DNA from: Microbacterium sp. SORGH_AS_0969
Lineage (GTDB): Bacteria > Actinomycetota > Actinomycetes > Actinomycetales > Microbacteriaceae
DNA: 64,000 nucleotides
Assembly (NCBI RefSeq): GCF_030818255.1
Contig: NZ_JAUTAG010000001.1
Span: forward strand, 2,046,001 to 2,110,000
Direction: 5' to 3'
The notes under the pieces are model-generated. The model was not told the origin of the DNA and searched no databases. It worked only from the letters and a program-made list of their open reading frames with translations. Below are positions 24,412 to 34,118 of the stretch, one piece after another. Each line of letters starts with the position of its first letter. The stretch's first letter is position 1. The translations under genes and the position numbers were made by a program.

Positions 24412-25248
24412 TGCCGCGCCGACGGGGCCGCCGGGGCGGAACTTCTCTGGCGCTCGGCTGATGGTCGAGGCGATCATCTATCGGTAATGGTGCGCGATCG
24501 CATAGCGGGACTTACCGGAGGTGTTCGGGCCGGGGCAGACGGTGTGGACGTGGCGTCACCGGATGGCCGCCGCCGGCAGCTGGGACAAGGTGCAGGCGAG
24601 GCTCTCAGCCGTGCCCGATGCGGCGGGATTGATCAATTGGTCACTGTCGGTGGACTCGACCGTCGCCCGCGCGCATCAGCACGCGACGAACACCACTCGC
24701 GCCACAGGGGGGCTGAGGCGAACTACACGAATCCGCTGATCGAGCCGCCTGATAGTGGCATCGGCCGCTCGCGCGGCGGGCTGGTGGCAAACATCTATCA
24801 GCTCATCGACGGCAATGGGCTGCTGCTTGTCACACTGATTACGCCGGGGCGGGCCGGTGACTCACCGATGTTCCTGCCGATTAGGGCGCACCTACGAGTC
24901 AGCCGCGCTGTTGGTCGGCCACGAACTCGTCCGGACGCGGTCCGCGCTGACAAGGCGTACTCATCACGCGCGATCCGCGGGCACCCCCGCTCCCGCGGGA
25001 TCAGGGCGGTGATCTCCGAGCTCGACGACCAGATCGGTCACCGCAAGCGTCGCGGGTCACGCGGCCGCGGACCCGTCGGGCTCGAAGCCGCCGATTACAA
25101 GAACCGCAACGTGACCGAGCGCCGCTCCTGCCATCCCAAGCAATGGCGCGGCCTCGCTACCCGCTCCGACAAACACGCATCACCTACCGCGCCGCCGTGG
25201 TCCTCAACGCCGTTATCGCACGGAAAAGCAATGTCAGACAGGTGCTAG
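24412..25248 (+). pseudogene. Decayed IS5-family transposase
   Basis: Fragments of one IS5-family transposase are readable in several frames. These include ARLMVEAIIYR then stop codons at about 24485 and 24508, RDLPEVFGPGQTVWTWRHRMAAAG, WSLSVDSTVARAHQHATNTTRATGG, then after a frameshift EPPDSGIGRSRGGL, and AVRADKAYSSRAIR with GHRKRRGSRGRGPVGLEAADYKNRNVTERRSC. The D and E of the DDE triad are present, but in-frame stops and at least two shifts make it non-functional. Its position within the polysaccharide locus supports acquisition by transfer. Terminal inverted repeats were not located. Confidence 0.85.
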
Positions 25249-25390
25249 GCGCATCACTCCATGTCGGCACACCACTGCCTTCGGCGAGCGTGCCGGGCTC
25301 GATCCTCGTCCTCCGCTGACAGCTATGGCTCGAAAGAGTCGACCGTTGGGGTGACGATCGGGACGGTCTGCCGTCGATGTTCTCCGCGGC

Positions 25391-26072
25391 TTACCAGCAC
25401 ACCCGACATCCCCGCAAAAGTGGGATGCCGGAGTATGAGGCGGGGAGGCTGTCGACGCCGTTCGCCTCGAGTAGCAACGCCCGAAACGCACTCTCCTCGG
25501 CATAGGGATTGTACGAGCCGCCCACGCCGCGGTGTCGCGCTTCTGCAGGCGCCCTCGCCACCGTCCGGTCGACGACGGTCGCCTGAAGTCGAAGTCTCAG
25601 GCGCTGTTCCCTCAGGCGGTTCTGCTCAACAAGTAAGGAGCCACCGGCGTACAGCGAACCGACGATCGTCACCAACGTGGCCAGGAACGCGAGCATCGCA
25701 TGAGCGTGTCGGCAAGATTGGCAGATCCGCCCAGCGCAGCAGCGTGGCGGTCGGGGCGATCTGCAAACGTGCCGCTCCCAGAGGGGGAGGGAGTTGGTTA
25801 TCGATGGGCACGCACTGCAGCAGCGCCCAGAAGTACATGTACGGTAACCGTTCGAGTAGCTTTTTCGCTGCGGCGAAGGGGGTGCCAGACCGTCCGACAA
25901 AGTACTGGGGCTGCAGGCGGTCAAGCGCGCGTTTGGTGACGTCGTGCCCACCCGACCTCCGCTCATGTGCGTCCTGGAAGCTCCACAGCGTGCCGTCTGT
26001 CGCAACGATGGTGTAGTTCGTGTGCCCCTCGTGGGACCAGAATCCATGGATCGAGGTTGGCGTGATGTCCAA
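25391..26072 (-). pseudogene. Frameshifted gene of unknown function
   Basis: Two minus-strand frames appear to be parts of one gene. The 5' part (from ATG 26072) reads MDITPTSIHGFWSHEGHTNY...RLPYMYFWALLQCVP. The 3' part, in another frame, has a membrane helix MLAFLATLVTIVGSLYAGG followed by a charged coiled segment EQNRLREQRLRLRLQ, and ends about 25391. The shift falls near 25690-25800. No family was recognised. It lies between IS5 remnants, which suggests it is debris of an insertion-prone segment. Confidence 0.4.
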
Positions 26073-26162
26073 GCCCCACTTCTTGCCTGAGCAAATGTGC
26101 TGCGTGAAGGGTCAGAACCGGGCGAAACGCTGGGTCACCAGGGGCTCGGGCGTCGGGGACCG

Positions 26163-26310
26163 CGTCGACTAGCCCGAGCGCCGCTACTGCCACACCAAGC
26201 AATGGTGGGGCCTCGGTAACCTCTTCGACGAACACGCCGCCACCTACTGCGCCGCCGTGATCCTCGACACCGTCATCGCATGGACAAAGGCATTGTCAGA
26301 CACGCCCTCA
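26163..26310 (+). pseudogene. IS5-family transposase C-terminal fragment
   Basis: A second, shorter remnant encodes ERRYCHTKQWWGLGNLF followed by DEHAATYCAAVILDTVIAW. This is the C-terminal end of an IS5-family transposase and matches the end of the remnant at 24412-25248 (ERRSCHPKQWRGLATRS). About 45 residues survive. Two remnants of the same family 1 kb apart imply repeated insertion, or one element disrupted by later rearrangement. Confidence 0.75.
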
Positions 26311-26507
26311 GCGATGCGGCCCGCAGCGCAACTTTTCGTAGCGGCGACGTTGACTGACCGTCCGAGACAGTGCGGTCATCCGAGAGCTCAAAGTCTCCTG
26401 GCAGCGCCACAACTGGAGAGGTCCGCGTGCTTGTGCCCCAATGCTCGGCGGCTAACGGCAACGAATCCGGGCCCATGTGACGCGATCTCAGCAGGTAGTT
26501 TTGCTTC

Positions 26508-27317
26508 GTGCCTGATGAATCCAGCGGAAATGACGTGGCGTTCGATCGAAGGCGCCATCCGTCGCATAGTGAGCGGGAAGTCAACGCGCCCGGGCGAGGC
26601 GGCGTGCGCAGGCGTGTGCGGTTGGACTGGCGCAGGGGCGGCGACCGACGTCGCCGCTGGGACGCCGTCGTGCTTTCCGTAGCGCTCATGGGGTTGGGGG
26701 TTGGAATTGTGTTCGGGGGCGCTGCCAACCGACTCGTCGTCGCATCGAATTCTCTCCTCTCTTCAGTAATCCTGTGGTCCGGCATGGCCGCGGCCGTGGC
26801 GTTCGCATTGACACGCGCTAGGCCACGTGGTCTCCTAAAGCTGCGCGGCGTCGATCTTCTTTGGGGGTTGATTCTCGGCGTCGTGCTTCGGTTGCTTCAG
26901 GGGTGGATGTCCGGCAGTGCGGGCATTCCATTTCCGACCATTGCGACATTAGATGGCGAACTTCCGCAGGGATGGTGGTTGCAGCAAGCGCTGCCCGCCG
27001 GGCTGATAGCACCTCTTGTCGAGGAATTCTTCTTTCGCGGGGTAGTCCTAGTTTCGACATACATCGTACTTAAGCCAGCGGTTGGCAATCTAGCGGCCGC
27101 GTTCTCTGCTCTGCTATTTTCCGGTGGAATGTTCGTTATGGTCCACGCAATTAACGGATCTCTATCCCTGGTGGATGGTGTCCAGCTCTTCGTTTTTGCG
27201 CTCACGTGCTCGCTGCTTGTCCTACTGAGTGGACGGATCTGGGGCGCTGTGATTGTTCACATCACCTACAATCTATCGTTTCTCGCGCTTTTGCTAACGG
27301 GCACATTCTTTGCGTAG
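26508..27317 (+). CDS. CPBP-family intramembrane metalloprotease
   Basis: A 269-aa protein with a basic N-terminal region of about 50 residues and about seven membrane helices. The glutamate pair motif EEFFFRG (about residues 173-179), FVMVHAINGS and the final HITYN are the conserved catalytic blocks of CAAX/CPBP proteases (Abi family). GTG 26508 is the first start giving the charged N-terminus. It stands alone on the plus strand inside the polysaccharide locus. Its substrate is unknown, and some family members act in bacteriocin self-immunity. Confidence 0.85.
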   Translation: MPDESSGNDVAFDRRRHPSHSEREVNAPGRGGVRRRVRLDWRRGGDRRRRWDAVVLSVALMGLGVGIVFGGAANRLVVASNSLLSSVILWSGMAAAVAFALTRARPRGLLKLRGVDLLWGLILGVVLRLLQGWMSGSAGIPFPTIATLDGELPQGWWLQQALPAGLIAPLVEEFFFRGVVLVSTYIVLKPAVGNLAAAFSALLFSGGMFVMVHAINGSLSLVDGVQLFVFALTCSLLVLLSGRIWGAVIVHITYNLSFLALLLTGTFFA

Positions 27318-27428
27318 GCGATGACGCGGTGGCCCTCGGTATGGCCGAATGCCAATTATGAGCTAGGTAGAGATATCTGAGTGTTCCGTGCGGCGCGTCT
27401 TGATGAACAGTGATTGTGAGCTCATGTT

Positions 27429-28811
27429 CTATTGATGCGATGCTCGCGGCTCCTTTCTCCTCAGGCTGCCGGCTTGCTTATACGCCGACCGAGGAGGTCC
27501 TCCCTGGCTACGACGAGGGTTCATGGTCATTACAAATCCGGAAGTTTGTGCACCGACTGCACGCAAAGCCTCCCTCGCGAGAACGAGTTGATACCGTGTG
27601 GCTCTGCTTGAGACGACGACTATCGCGCTCCCCGCAGTGCGGGAAAGTAACGCGGCGTCGGTTACAGGAAGCAATGGAGGGGCGTCACACAGCACGACGT
27701 CGAAGTCTTCCTCGAGTTGTCGAATAAGCGCGTTCATGGAGTCCGACCCGAGCAGCTCGCTGGGGTTAGGTGGCACTCGACCGGCCGGAATTACATAGAG
27801 GCTGCGTGTGCCCCATTGCGATACAACGTCGTCAATTGTAGCTCGACCGATAAGGAGATCAGTTAGCCCGGTTCCCGCTTCTATAGAGAGATAGTCTGAG
27901 ACCTTTGGCCGTCTCAAGTCGGCGTCGATCAGCGCGACGCGCTTTCCTGCGTCGGCTAGCACTATGGCGAGATTGATCGCGGTAGTGGACTTGCCCTCGT
28001 TCGGCAGGGAACTCGTAATTACGAAACTCGCATTTTCCGAGGCGTGTATGAATTGGAGATTCGTTCGCAAGGTGCGGAAGGACTCGGCTCGGGCACTGGC
28101 GGTATCAGCGTGAACAAGAATGGGGCGGTCGGCCGAGTCCGGATCGGGTGTTATATCGCCGATACGTGGGGCGCGAAGAATCTTTTCTACGTCTTGTGCG
28201 CCCCGGATTCGGATGTCGAGCTTGCGCCGCGTAGACGCGGCTACAAAGCCTGACACGATGCCGATGATTGCGCCAAGGGAAAGGTTTATCGGCGTGTTGG
28301 GACTGGCAGGTTTGGGTTCTGGCTGCGCCGCTCTCACCTGTGTGATCTGCACCCGGCTAGTCCCGTCCGACGCCTCCGGCTCGAGCCCCTGAACTACTGC
28401 GGCAAGGCTCGCTGCGACGGAGTTTGCGATCTGGGCCGCTTGCTCGGCACTTGTGTCGACTACGTATATATCAATCAGTGTCGAATTCAGCGTGGCGGTC
28501 GCTCGGATGTTCCGCGCGAGTTGGTCAGGCGTGGTTGCAAGTTCCAGACGATGGATTACGGGACCGAGGACGGCCGGAGTGTTCAGAAGCTCGATATATG
28601 TTTTGACGCGACCCTGGGCGAAAATGGAGCCCTGCTGCAATTCGGCTGGCGTGCTGGCGTCTTGAGTCGATACGAATACTGTGGTGACCGACTGGTATAG
28701 CGGTGTCCGCGTGAGCGAGTATGTGGTGGCGAGTGCAAGGCCGACGAGGGTCGCGACCAGAATCACCAGCCAGTTCTTTCGGGCAGTGCGAAGGTATTGG
28801 GTGAACTGCAT
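27429..28811 (-). CDS. Second Wzz/BY-kinase fusion lacking the tyrosine-rich tail
   Basis: A 460-aa paralogue of the kinase at 22636-24153, collinear in the Wzz part and in Walker A (SSLPNEGKST, 267-276), A' (VALIDADLR) and B (VVLCDAP). The C-terminal tail is short and Arg/Lys-rich (RRSQGGPPRSAYKQAG...) with a single Tyr instead of a Tyr cluster. ATG 28811 follows GAGGGGAAT. Loss of the autophosphorylation tail suggests that it assembles without the usual phosphorylation cycle or is phosphorylated elsewhere. Codon use is more A/T-rich than in flanking housekeeping genes. Confidence 0.92.
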   Translation of the reverse strand: MQFTQYLRTARKNWLVILVATLVGLALATTYSLTRTPLYQSVTTVFVSTQDASTPAELQQGSIFAQGRVKTYIELLNTPAVLGPVIHRLELATTPDQLARNIRATATLNSTLIDIYVVDTSAEQAAQIANSVAASLAAVVQGLEPEASDGTSRVQITQVRAAQPEPKPASPNTPINLSLGAIIGIVSGFVAASTRRKLDIRIRGAQDVEKILRAPRIGDITPDPDSADRPILVHADTASARAESFRTLRTNLQFIHASENASFVITSSLPNEGKSTTAINLAIVLADAGKRVALIDADLRRPKVSDYLSIEAGTGLTDLLIGRATIDDVVSQWGTRSLYVIPAGRVPPNPSELLGSDSMNALIRQLEEDFDVVLCDAPPLLPVTDAALLSRTAGSAIVVVSSRATRYQLVLAREALRAVGAQTSGFVMTMNPRRSQGGPPRSAYKQAGSLRRKEPRASHQ

Positions 28812-29247
28812 GATTCCCCTCGAGAGTGCGAGCTTGGGCAGTTCGCGCATGTCTGGCGTGCTTCAAAGCGTAACTCACGCTGCGATTTGGTTCTGGACTC
28901 CGCTCGCGGCCCGCTGAGTGTCAGGCGCACAACGAGGGTGCGGAGGGTCGGGATGGGCGGAAGCCAGTTCTGGTCCCAGGTCCTTTACCGACACCGCACG
29001 GGGTTTTTGTGCAATCCATCGTTCCGCGGATAAGGCACCCGTCGTTCGGCGGAGACGCTCGAAGTGCGCAACGGCTCGGCGGAGTACCTCGCTTTAGTAG
29101 ACCCTGGGCCGTCTTCGTGCGCCGCTCAATGGCCTCCGGCGGCGTGCAATGCGCGTCCGATTGCCATCAGATCTCTGCCGCCTTCCTGGGGGTCAGCGAG
29201 ACGCGATAGAGTCGCGGGTGTGACCGATTACGTGCGTACCTAGCGCT
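28812..29247. other. Divergent gap between kinase and polymerase genes
   Basis: About 436 bp without a convincing gene. Open frames here are short and lack ribosome sites. The gap must contain the promoters of the kinase gene (minus) and the polymerase gene (plus). Nothing like a repeat, RNA gene or transposase was recognised. Confidence 0.5.
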
Positions 29248-30486
29248 ATGACATGGGGCCCACCTTTGGTGCAGCAGGCTGGCCGTCGCCGGTCTGTCTC
29301 GCTCGCACCTGTCTTGATGTTCGCGGCATTGCTCACCAGCCGTCCGAGTGTGCTCGGTGAACTCTTCACCACCGCCTCTGTAGTCCTGGCAGTTATCGCT
29401 GCAATCTTGGCGGTCTTTGAGGACCAAGACGTTCGCTTTTCCCGGATGTCGCTGCCGATCGTCGTTCTCCTGGGCGCTGCGCAGTCTTGGCTGCTTTTCC
29501 GGAGAGGTGATACAGGCCAGGTCGCCGATCCGAGGGCCACGTTGATTCTCTTGATAGTGGTACTGGCGGCTTCGATAGTTTTCTCGAGCGCTCCGCGCGT
29601 AGTCCAGTTCATCAGGATATTCGTCGGTGCAATAATTCTTTTTTGCGCATCCTGTTGCGTCACTGCTATTCTTTGGGCATTGGGTGTGCAAATCGTGATA
29701 TTCAGCTTCTTCACGGGGCAATGGACGGCGACAGTGCTGTTCCCGTTCACTCCGTCGATAGGTAGTGTGTGGGTGTCCGGCGTTCTGATGCCTCGATTTG
29801 GCGGACTCGGGCGTGAACCCGGCTGGATGGGAATGTATATCGCGTTTGCAGCGGTGGCTTGGCGATGGGTCGGAAGGCCACGTTGGTGGGGCTATCTGGT
29901 GCTCGCCGTTGGCCTTGTGTGTACGCTTTCGACCGCCGGATTTGGCATTTTTGTGGTTGTAGTCGCGTACGAGGTTTTCTTCCGATTTCGGAGCGGCGAC
30001 TCGCGAGGAATCATATTCTCGCGTCTTTTGATTGGTACCATGGTGGTCGCCGCGGCAGTTTGGGTCGCTCTCTTCGCGCCCGTGGTGGGTTTGTTAGCGA
30101 AAAGTGATGTCAACGCGCTTTCGTTGGACGAGCGAAGTTCTGTTATGCAACTCGGCTTTCGAGCTCTAGCTTCCCTGTCTCTGGGCTCACCGACTGGCGT
30201 GGCGAACGACGGAATTGGCCTCGTCGCAGCAACGGCCCCAAATGGGTGGCCATACTTTTTGTTCGTTTCACTCGCCTTTGTAGCCCCGTTAGTTCTAAGC
30301 CGACGGCAGGTCCCGGTGGCTATGGTTTCTGTGCTTTACCTGACGATCCTGCTCGCGCAGCCGCCGCAAGACTCAGTCGCTGTGTACATGCTTCTTGTCG
30401 CCGCATTCGCGCTCGCGAAGGCCACGGATGTGCCCGCCAATGAGGCCGAAGCGCCGCTGGGCTTACGACAAGAGGTCAGTGAGTAA
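29248..30486 (+). CDS. Wzy-like polysaccharide polymerase (O-antigen ligase family)
   Basis: A 412-aa membrane protein with about ten to eleven helices. A large loop between helices holds FGGLGREPGWMGMYIAFAAVAW; the R-E-P-G-W block resembles the Arg-bearing loop of Wzy/O-antigen-ligase proteins. It would join repeat units on undecaprenyl diphosphate outside the membrane. The DNA is A/T-rich for this genome (for example ATATTCGTCGGTGCAATAAT near 29620). The assignment rests on topology, the loop and gene context, since these proteins diverge rapidly. Confidence 0.75.
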   Translation: MTWGPPLVQQAGRRRSVSLAPVLMFAALLTSRPSVLGELFTTASVVLAVIAAILAVFEDQDVRFSRMSLPIVVLLGAAQSWLLFRRGDTGQVADPRATLILLIVVLAASIVFSSAPRVVQFIRIFVGAIILFCASCCVTAILWALGVQIVIFSFFTGQWTATVLFPFTPSIGSVWVSGVLMPRFGGLGREPGWMGMYIAFAAVAWRWVGRPRWWGYLVLAVGLVCTLSTAGFGIFVVVVAYEVFFRFRSGDSRGIIFSRLLIGTMVVAAAVWVALFAPVVGLLAKSDVNALSLDERSSVMQLGFRALASLSLGSPTGVANDGIGLVAATAPNGWPYFLFVSLAFVAPLVLSRRQVPVAMVSVLYLTILLAQPPQDSVAVYMLLVAAFALAKATDVPANEAEAPLGLRQEVSE

Positions 30487-31144
30487 TCGGTACGGCGGTA
30501 TTCCTCCGCGAACAGGTGGCAAGACTTCACCTATCGAGGGCCGGGGAGTTGCTGATCACTGTCCCAAACTCGACCGGGGCCGCAGACGGCCGGGACGGTC
30601 GTCCTGACGCTGGTCGGGGATCGGTTCGATCAGGTACTCGAATCCGCCGCGTCGCGCAGGATCTCCCGACCAAGCGTCATGGCGCTCACGCTGTGCAACG
30701 CAGTTCAGCTTCTGGAAGGAGATCATCGATCTGGCGTGTGCCGTACAGGCCCCTATCGGCGCTTCGAACTGAAGACAGTGGGACCGACCGCTGTGGCGAC
30801 ATCTCTGCGGGGCGATCCGCACTCTCGCGCGGGCTAACGTCTCGGGCCAGTACTCGTCGGTACGCAATGACGACGTGCATACTGCAATATAACCCTGTCG
30901 TTCGACCTGTTAGCGCTTCATCCGGGATTCGGCCGAGCGAGGGTGATCTCCGCGACACCAGGTCCTGGATCGAGTGGGGGCTGAGCGGGTTACGTGCTGG
31001 CTCCTCAATCACCAGCCTCGCTCCGAGCGCTACTCCAACGGGTTCCGGCTACCGTAGGGCCGTTGGAGCGGGCGCGGCGCAAAGCGCTGGCTCGGAACGG
31101 CTGGTTCGGCTCGACGTCGGTGATCGGTCGTTAGCCCCAGCGAA
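30487..31144. other. 658-bp gap with no recognisable gene
   Basis: Frames on both strands are short or lack ribosome sites and show no domain. The sequence is rearranged-looking, unlike the compact genes on both sides. It is possibly debris of a deleted glycosyltransferase or transposon. No inverted terminal repeats were seen. Confidence 0.5.
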
Positions 31145-32404
31145 TTAACGCTCAGTGACGAGCTCGTAAGCTGCGGCTTCCCCGAATCGGTCCCAGGTCA
31201 GTGTGCGTCCCTTTCTTGCCGCTGCCTCGGACATCTGGGCAAGCAGATCAGGTCTCCTGCGAATTTCGTGGACGCAACTTACGATAGCGGCCGAGTCTGC
31301 GATAGGAACGACAAAACCGTCACGACCGTGGGTAACGATCTCGTGAGAGCCTGCGTGCTCTGAGACGATGCATGGCAGCCCTGTAGACATTGCCTCAGGG
31401 ACAACAAGTGAGAAACCCTCCGCAAGGCTTGGTAGCACGAGCAAATGGCTCTTCTGATACTCGACCAAAACGCGTTCGGTGCTGAACGGCCCTGTGAGAG
31501 AGACGTTCTTCAGACCGAGACTCAAAATCGAGCGCAGCGTCAGATCTGACCCGCGTCCTACAATTTTTAGAGTCGCGAGTCCTTCAAGTTGACGCATCGC
31601 CTCAAGCAGATAGCTGATGCCTTTACGCTGATTAACTTGACCCACGAAGAGGAGCCTGATTGGAGAATCGTCAATCTCCGGACGCCGCATGACGGGAGCG
31701 CGCTGTACTCTATCGTCGACTCCGTAATGTTGGACGATTGTAGGACCAAGCCCATCAGCTTCAAGAGATCGACGTACGAGATGGCTCCCAGCGATGAATA
31801 CGTCAGCCAGCTGCATCTCAATTGCCATGTCGGCTAACTGCTCACGATCGCGGTCCAGTCCCTGAAGCGCGTGTGACCAGCTAGGGTTGCGGCTTGCTTC
31901 CTTGGCTAGTTCTCCTTCAAGCCAACGCTGGCTCGCAATCGGTTGCATCAAGACGCGTGTCGACTCGCCGGAACACATGAATACACGCGCGCCAGCGGTC
32001 TGCTGAGAGACGACATACTTCGGGGGCGTTGATAGGGCTCGGACGTACGCGGCAGCCCTTGCGGAGACGTATCGCGAACGCGTCACCATGAGCCTCTTGC
32101 TCCACCCTGACTTGACGCGGGAAAGCAGTTGAAATATCAACTCAAGCGCGAATCCCTTCGTTCGTACCTCGATCTCCTCACAGAAAGATGGTGGTAGGAC
32201 ACGCGCATCGTAGGCAGACTGAGAGATCAATTTGAGCATCTTGCCAGTAGTCGATCGTCCGTCAAACTGTGAGCCTGTGAAGTAGGCAACGCGATATCCG
32301 TGCCTGGATAAGCCAATCGCTAATGCGCGCGGCTCGGGATGCGTGCCGGGATTTACGACTATTGCACTCGGCTTCAGTGCCTTGTCACTAGCTCTCCCGG
32401 TCAT
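31145..32404 (-). CDS. Glycosyltransferase family 4
   Basis: A 419-aa GT-B glycosyltransferase. The C-terminal half contains PIRLLFVGQVNQRKGISYLLEAMRQL, GRGSDLTL, the LLVLPSLAEGFSLVVPEAMSTGLPCIVSEHAGS block (E-x7-E donor site) and GRDGFVVP, all typical of family 4. It transfers an activated sugar to the growing lipid-linked unit on the cytoplasmic side. Its ATG overlaps the stop of the acetyltransferase gene as ATGA, so it is the last gene of a tight operon running from 34109. The sugar is not predictable. Confidence 0.9.
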   Translation of the reverse strand: MTGRASDKALKPSAIVVNPGTHPEPRALAIGLSRHGYRVAYFTGSQFDGRSTTGKMLKLISQSAYDARVLPPSFCEEIEVRTKGFALELIFQLLSRVKSGWSKRLMVTRSRYVSARAAAYVRALSTPPKYVVSQQTAGARVFMCSGESTRVLMQPIASQRWLEGELAKEASRNPSWSHALQGLDRDREQLADMAIEMQLADVFIAGSHLVRRSLEADGLGPTIVQHYGVDDRVQRAPVMRRPEIDDSPIRLLFVGQVNQRKGISYLLEAMRQLEGLATLKIVGRGSDLTLRSILSLGLKNVSLTGPFSTERVLVEYQKSHLLVLPSLAEGFSLVVPEAMSTGLPCIVSEHAGSHEIVTHGRDGFVVPIADSAAIVSCVHEIRRRPDLLAQMSEAAARKGRTLTWDRFGEAAAYELVTER

Positions 32405-32949
32405 GGCAGGTCGGCCCGTTCTGTTCGACGTGCAATCACTCGCGCGGGCGAGCCGACAGCAGTCGACCCGCTATCAACGTCAGTCAAGACGACCGAGTTC
32501 GCGCCGACCACCACAGACTCCCCAAGCCGCACTCCTCCGAGCACCTTGCTTCCGGCGCCCAGGACACAGTTGTCTCCGACAACGGGGTAGGAATGGTCTC
32601 CAGAACCGTCCGCATACCTTTCGCCCAGCGTGACCTGTTGTAAGAGAGTGCAGTCGGAACCGACTCTTACGCCAGCCCCGATTACGATCCCGTTCGGGTG
32701 CTGAATGACAAGGCCCGGTCCGAAGCCACATCCTGGAGAGAAGTCGGCACCTGTTGAGGAGAGGCACCATGCGCGCACCATACCGGCGAGTCGCCAACTA
32801 CTTTTGGTGACTAGGTACTGTTGGAGTCTGAGGAAAAGCACCGCCTTGAAGCCGGGGTTCGTGAGCGCAGTTGCCATGAGACTGTGCCACGCAAACCCTT
32901 TGTTGGGACGCAGTCGAGAATAGTCTCGCCTCAAAGTAGAGTTTCTCAT
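32401..32949 (-). CDS. Hexapeptide acetyltransferase (WcaB/CysE-like)
   Basis: A 182-aa left-handed beta-helix acyltransferase. FGPGLVIQHPNGIVIGAGVRVGSDCTLLQQVTLG and VGDNCVLGAGSKVLGG show the hexapeptide repeats and the HP-(N/Y)-G-I-V-I-G motif of the serine-acetyltransferase-like branch. In a polysaccharide locus this branch O-acetylates sugars, as in colanic acid WcaB. ATG 32949 overlaps the flippase stop (ATGA). An extension to 32979 is possible but lies within the flippase gene. Confidence 0.88.
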   Translation of the reverse strand: MRNSTLRRDYSRLRPNKGFAWHSLMATALTNPGFKAVLFLRLQQYLVTKSSWRLAGMVRAWCLSSTGADFSPGCGFGPGLVIQHPNGIVIGAGVRVGSDCTLLQQVTLGERYADGSGDHSYPVVGDNCVLGAGSKVLGGVRLGESVVVGANSVVLTDVDSGSTAVGSPARVIARRTERADLP

Positions 32950-34109
32950 TTGACTTGTTTGCCTCTCATTGCGTGCCAAGACAGGACTATGACTCCAGCT
33001 GCACTACAGTGCATCGTGAACAATCCGATCGCAGATCCGGTTATCCCCAAGTTTGTCAATGCGGTTATAAGTGCGAGACCGGCGATGGTAGCGATAAGCA
33101 TGCCGATGGGGACTCGCGTTGGTACACCAATCGCATAAAACCAAGAGAGGTACAGCTGCGCGACCGCCGATACTGCTGCCGATAGGAAAACAGCGACGGC
33201 GGCAGGGCCTCCCCCCGAGAACTCGGAACCGTAGAAAATCGACAAAGCGAGTGGCGCCAGCGGCGACGCCGCTGCCAGGGTTAGTGCGAAGATGATCACG
33301 GCGCGGCGAGCCTTCACGAAAACGCTCATGCGGTGGTCAGGTTCCGAAATCGAGGAGAGTTCTGGTACGACAATCTGCATAAGCGTCGAGATCAGCAGGT
33401 TGATCGGATTGAATAGTCGGACCGCGGCCGCGTACAACCCGCCAACCTCAGCGCCCGCCACGAGCGTGACTAAGGGCACATCAAGCTGGGCGAGATTTGC
33501 AGCGCCTCCACTTGCGACTAGCGACCAGTTCTCGCGCAAGATGCGGAGGGGGCTGCGCGGCCGTTTCCACAGCGGTGCTGATAAAGCAACGAAGGTCGCC
33601 AACCCCAGTACGCCGGCCGATGCGACAGCAGTCAGCGCCCCGAGCGGAGATGACCAGATGAGCATGATCGCCAGAGGAAGCGCGCGACGTAGCACAAGCG
33701 TCGTCATCGCGACCCCGCTTCGTTTCATCCCCTGCAGAATCCCGACGAGCAGGTCGCCGAGCGACTCCCCGACAACGTAGACGCAAGCAGCGATTGCCAG
33801 TAGGGCGTTTGCACTCCATCCGCCCACAATCGCAATGGCTGCAATCGGAATGGTAACGAACAGAATCAGCCGTAGTATCGCCAGTGTGGCGAGAGTGCCG
33901 CCGCCATCCGGGTCGGTTGAAATTCGGAGTACCCGAATCCCGGCCCCTAGGTCAAAAAGTGCGAGCGTGACGAGTGCGATGGAGGAGACGCTAGCGAATA
34001 TGCCAAATTCTTCGACTCCAAGTGATCGCGCAGTAAGTGCAACCACAAAAATCTGAAGGATTGCCGCAACAATCCTGCCTCCGACGGAGATTGAGAATCG
34101 TTTAATCAC
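32946..34109 (-). CDS. Wzx-type polysaccharide flippase
   Basis: A 387-aa protein with about twelve hydrophobic segments. The N-terminus MIKRFSISVGGRIVAAILQIFVVALTARSLGVEEFG is the classical opening of oligosaccharide flippases, and YGSEFSGGGPAAVAVFLSAA is a typical loop. It moves the lipid-linked repeat unit to the outer face, to be polymerised by the Wzy-like protein at 29248-30486. It is coupled to the acetyltransferase gene by ATGA. It is somewhat short for the family (usually 400-480 aa). Confidence 0.88.
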   Translation of the reverse strand: MIKRFSISVGGRIVAAILQIFVVALTARSLGVEEFGIFASVSSIALVTLALFDLGAGIRVLRISTDPDGGGTLATLAILRLILFVTIPIAAIAIVGGWSANALLAIAACVYVVGESLGDLLVGILQGMKRSGVAMTTLVLRRALPLAIMLIWSSPLGALTAVASAGVLGLATFVALSAPLWKRPRSPLRILRENWSLVASGGAANLAQLDVPLVTLVAGAEVGGLYAAAVRLFNPINLLISTLMQIVVPELSSISEPDHRMSVFVKARRAVIIFALTLAAASPLAPLALSIFYGSEFSGGGPAAVAVFLSAAVSAVAQLYLSWFYAIGVPTRVPIGMLIATIAGLALITALTNLGITGSAIGLFTMHCSAAGVIVLSWHAMRGKQVK

Positions 34110-34118
34110 GAGCTTCTC

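Noticed and set aside
24487..25248. An intact IS5 transposase
   Set aside because: The readable frame lacks the family N-terminus and has frame changes and stops when compared with the conserved blocks.
32946..32979. Longer start of the acetyltransferase at 32979
   Set aside because: It adds residues entirely inside the flippase gene, while ATG 32949 has the ATGA overlap seen throughout the operon.
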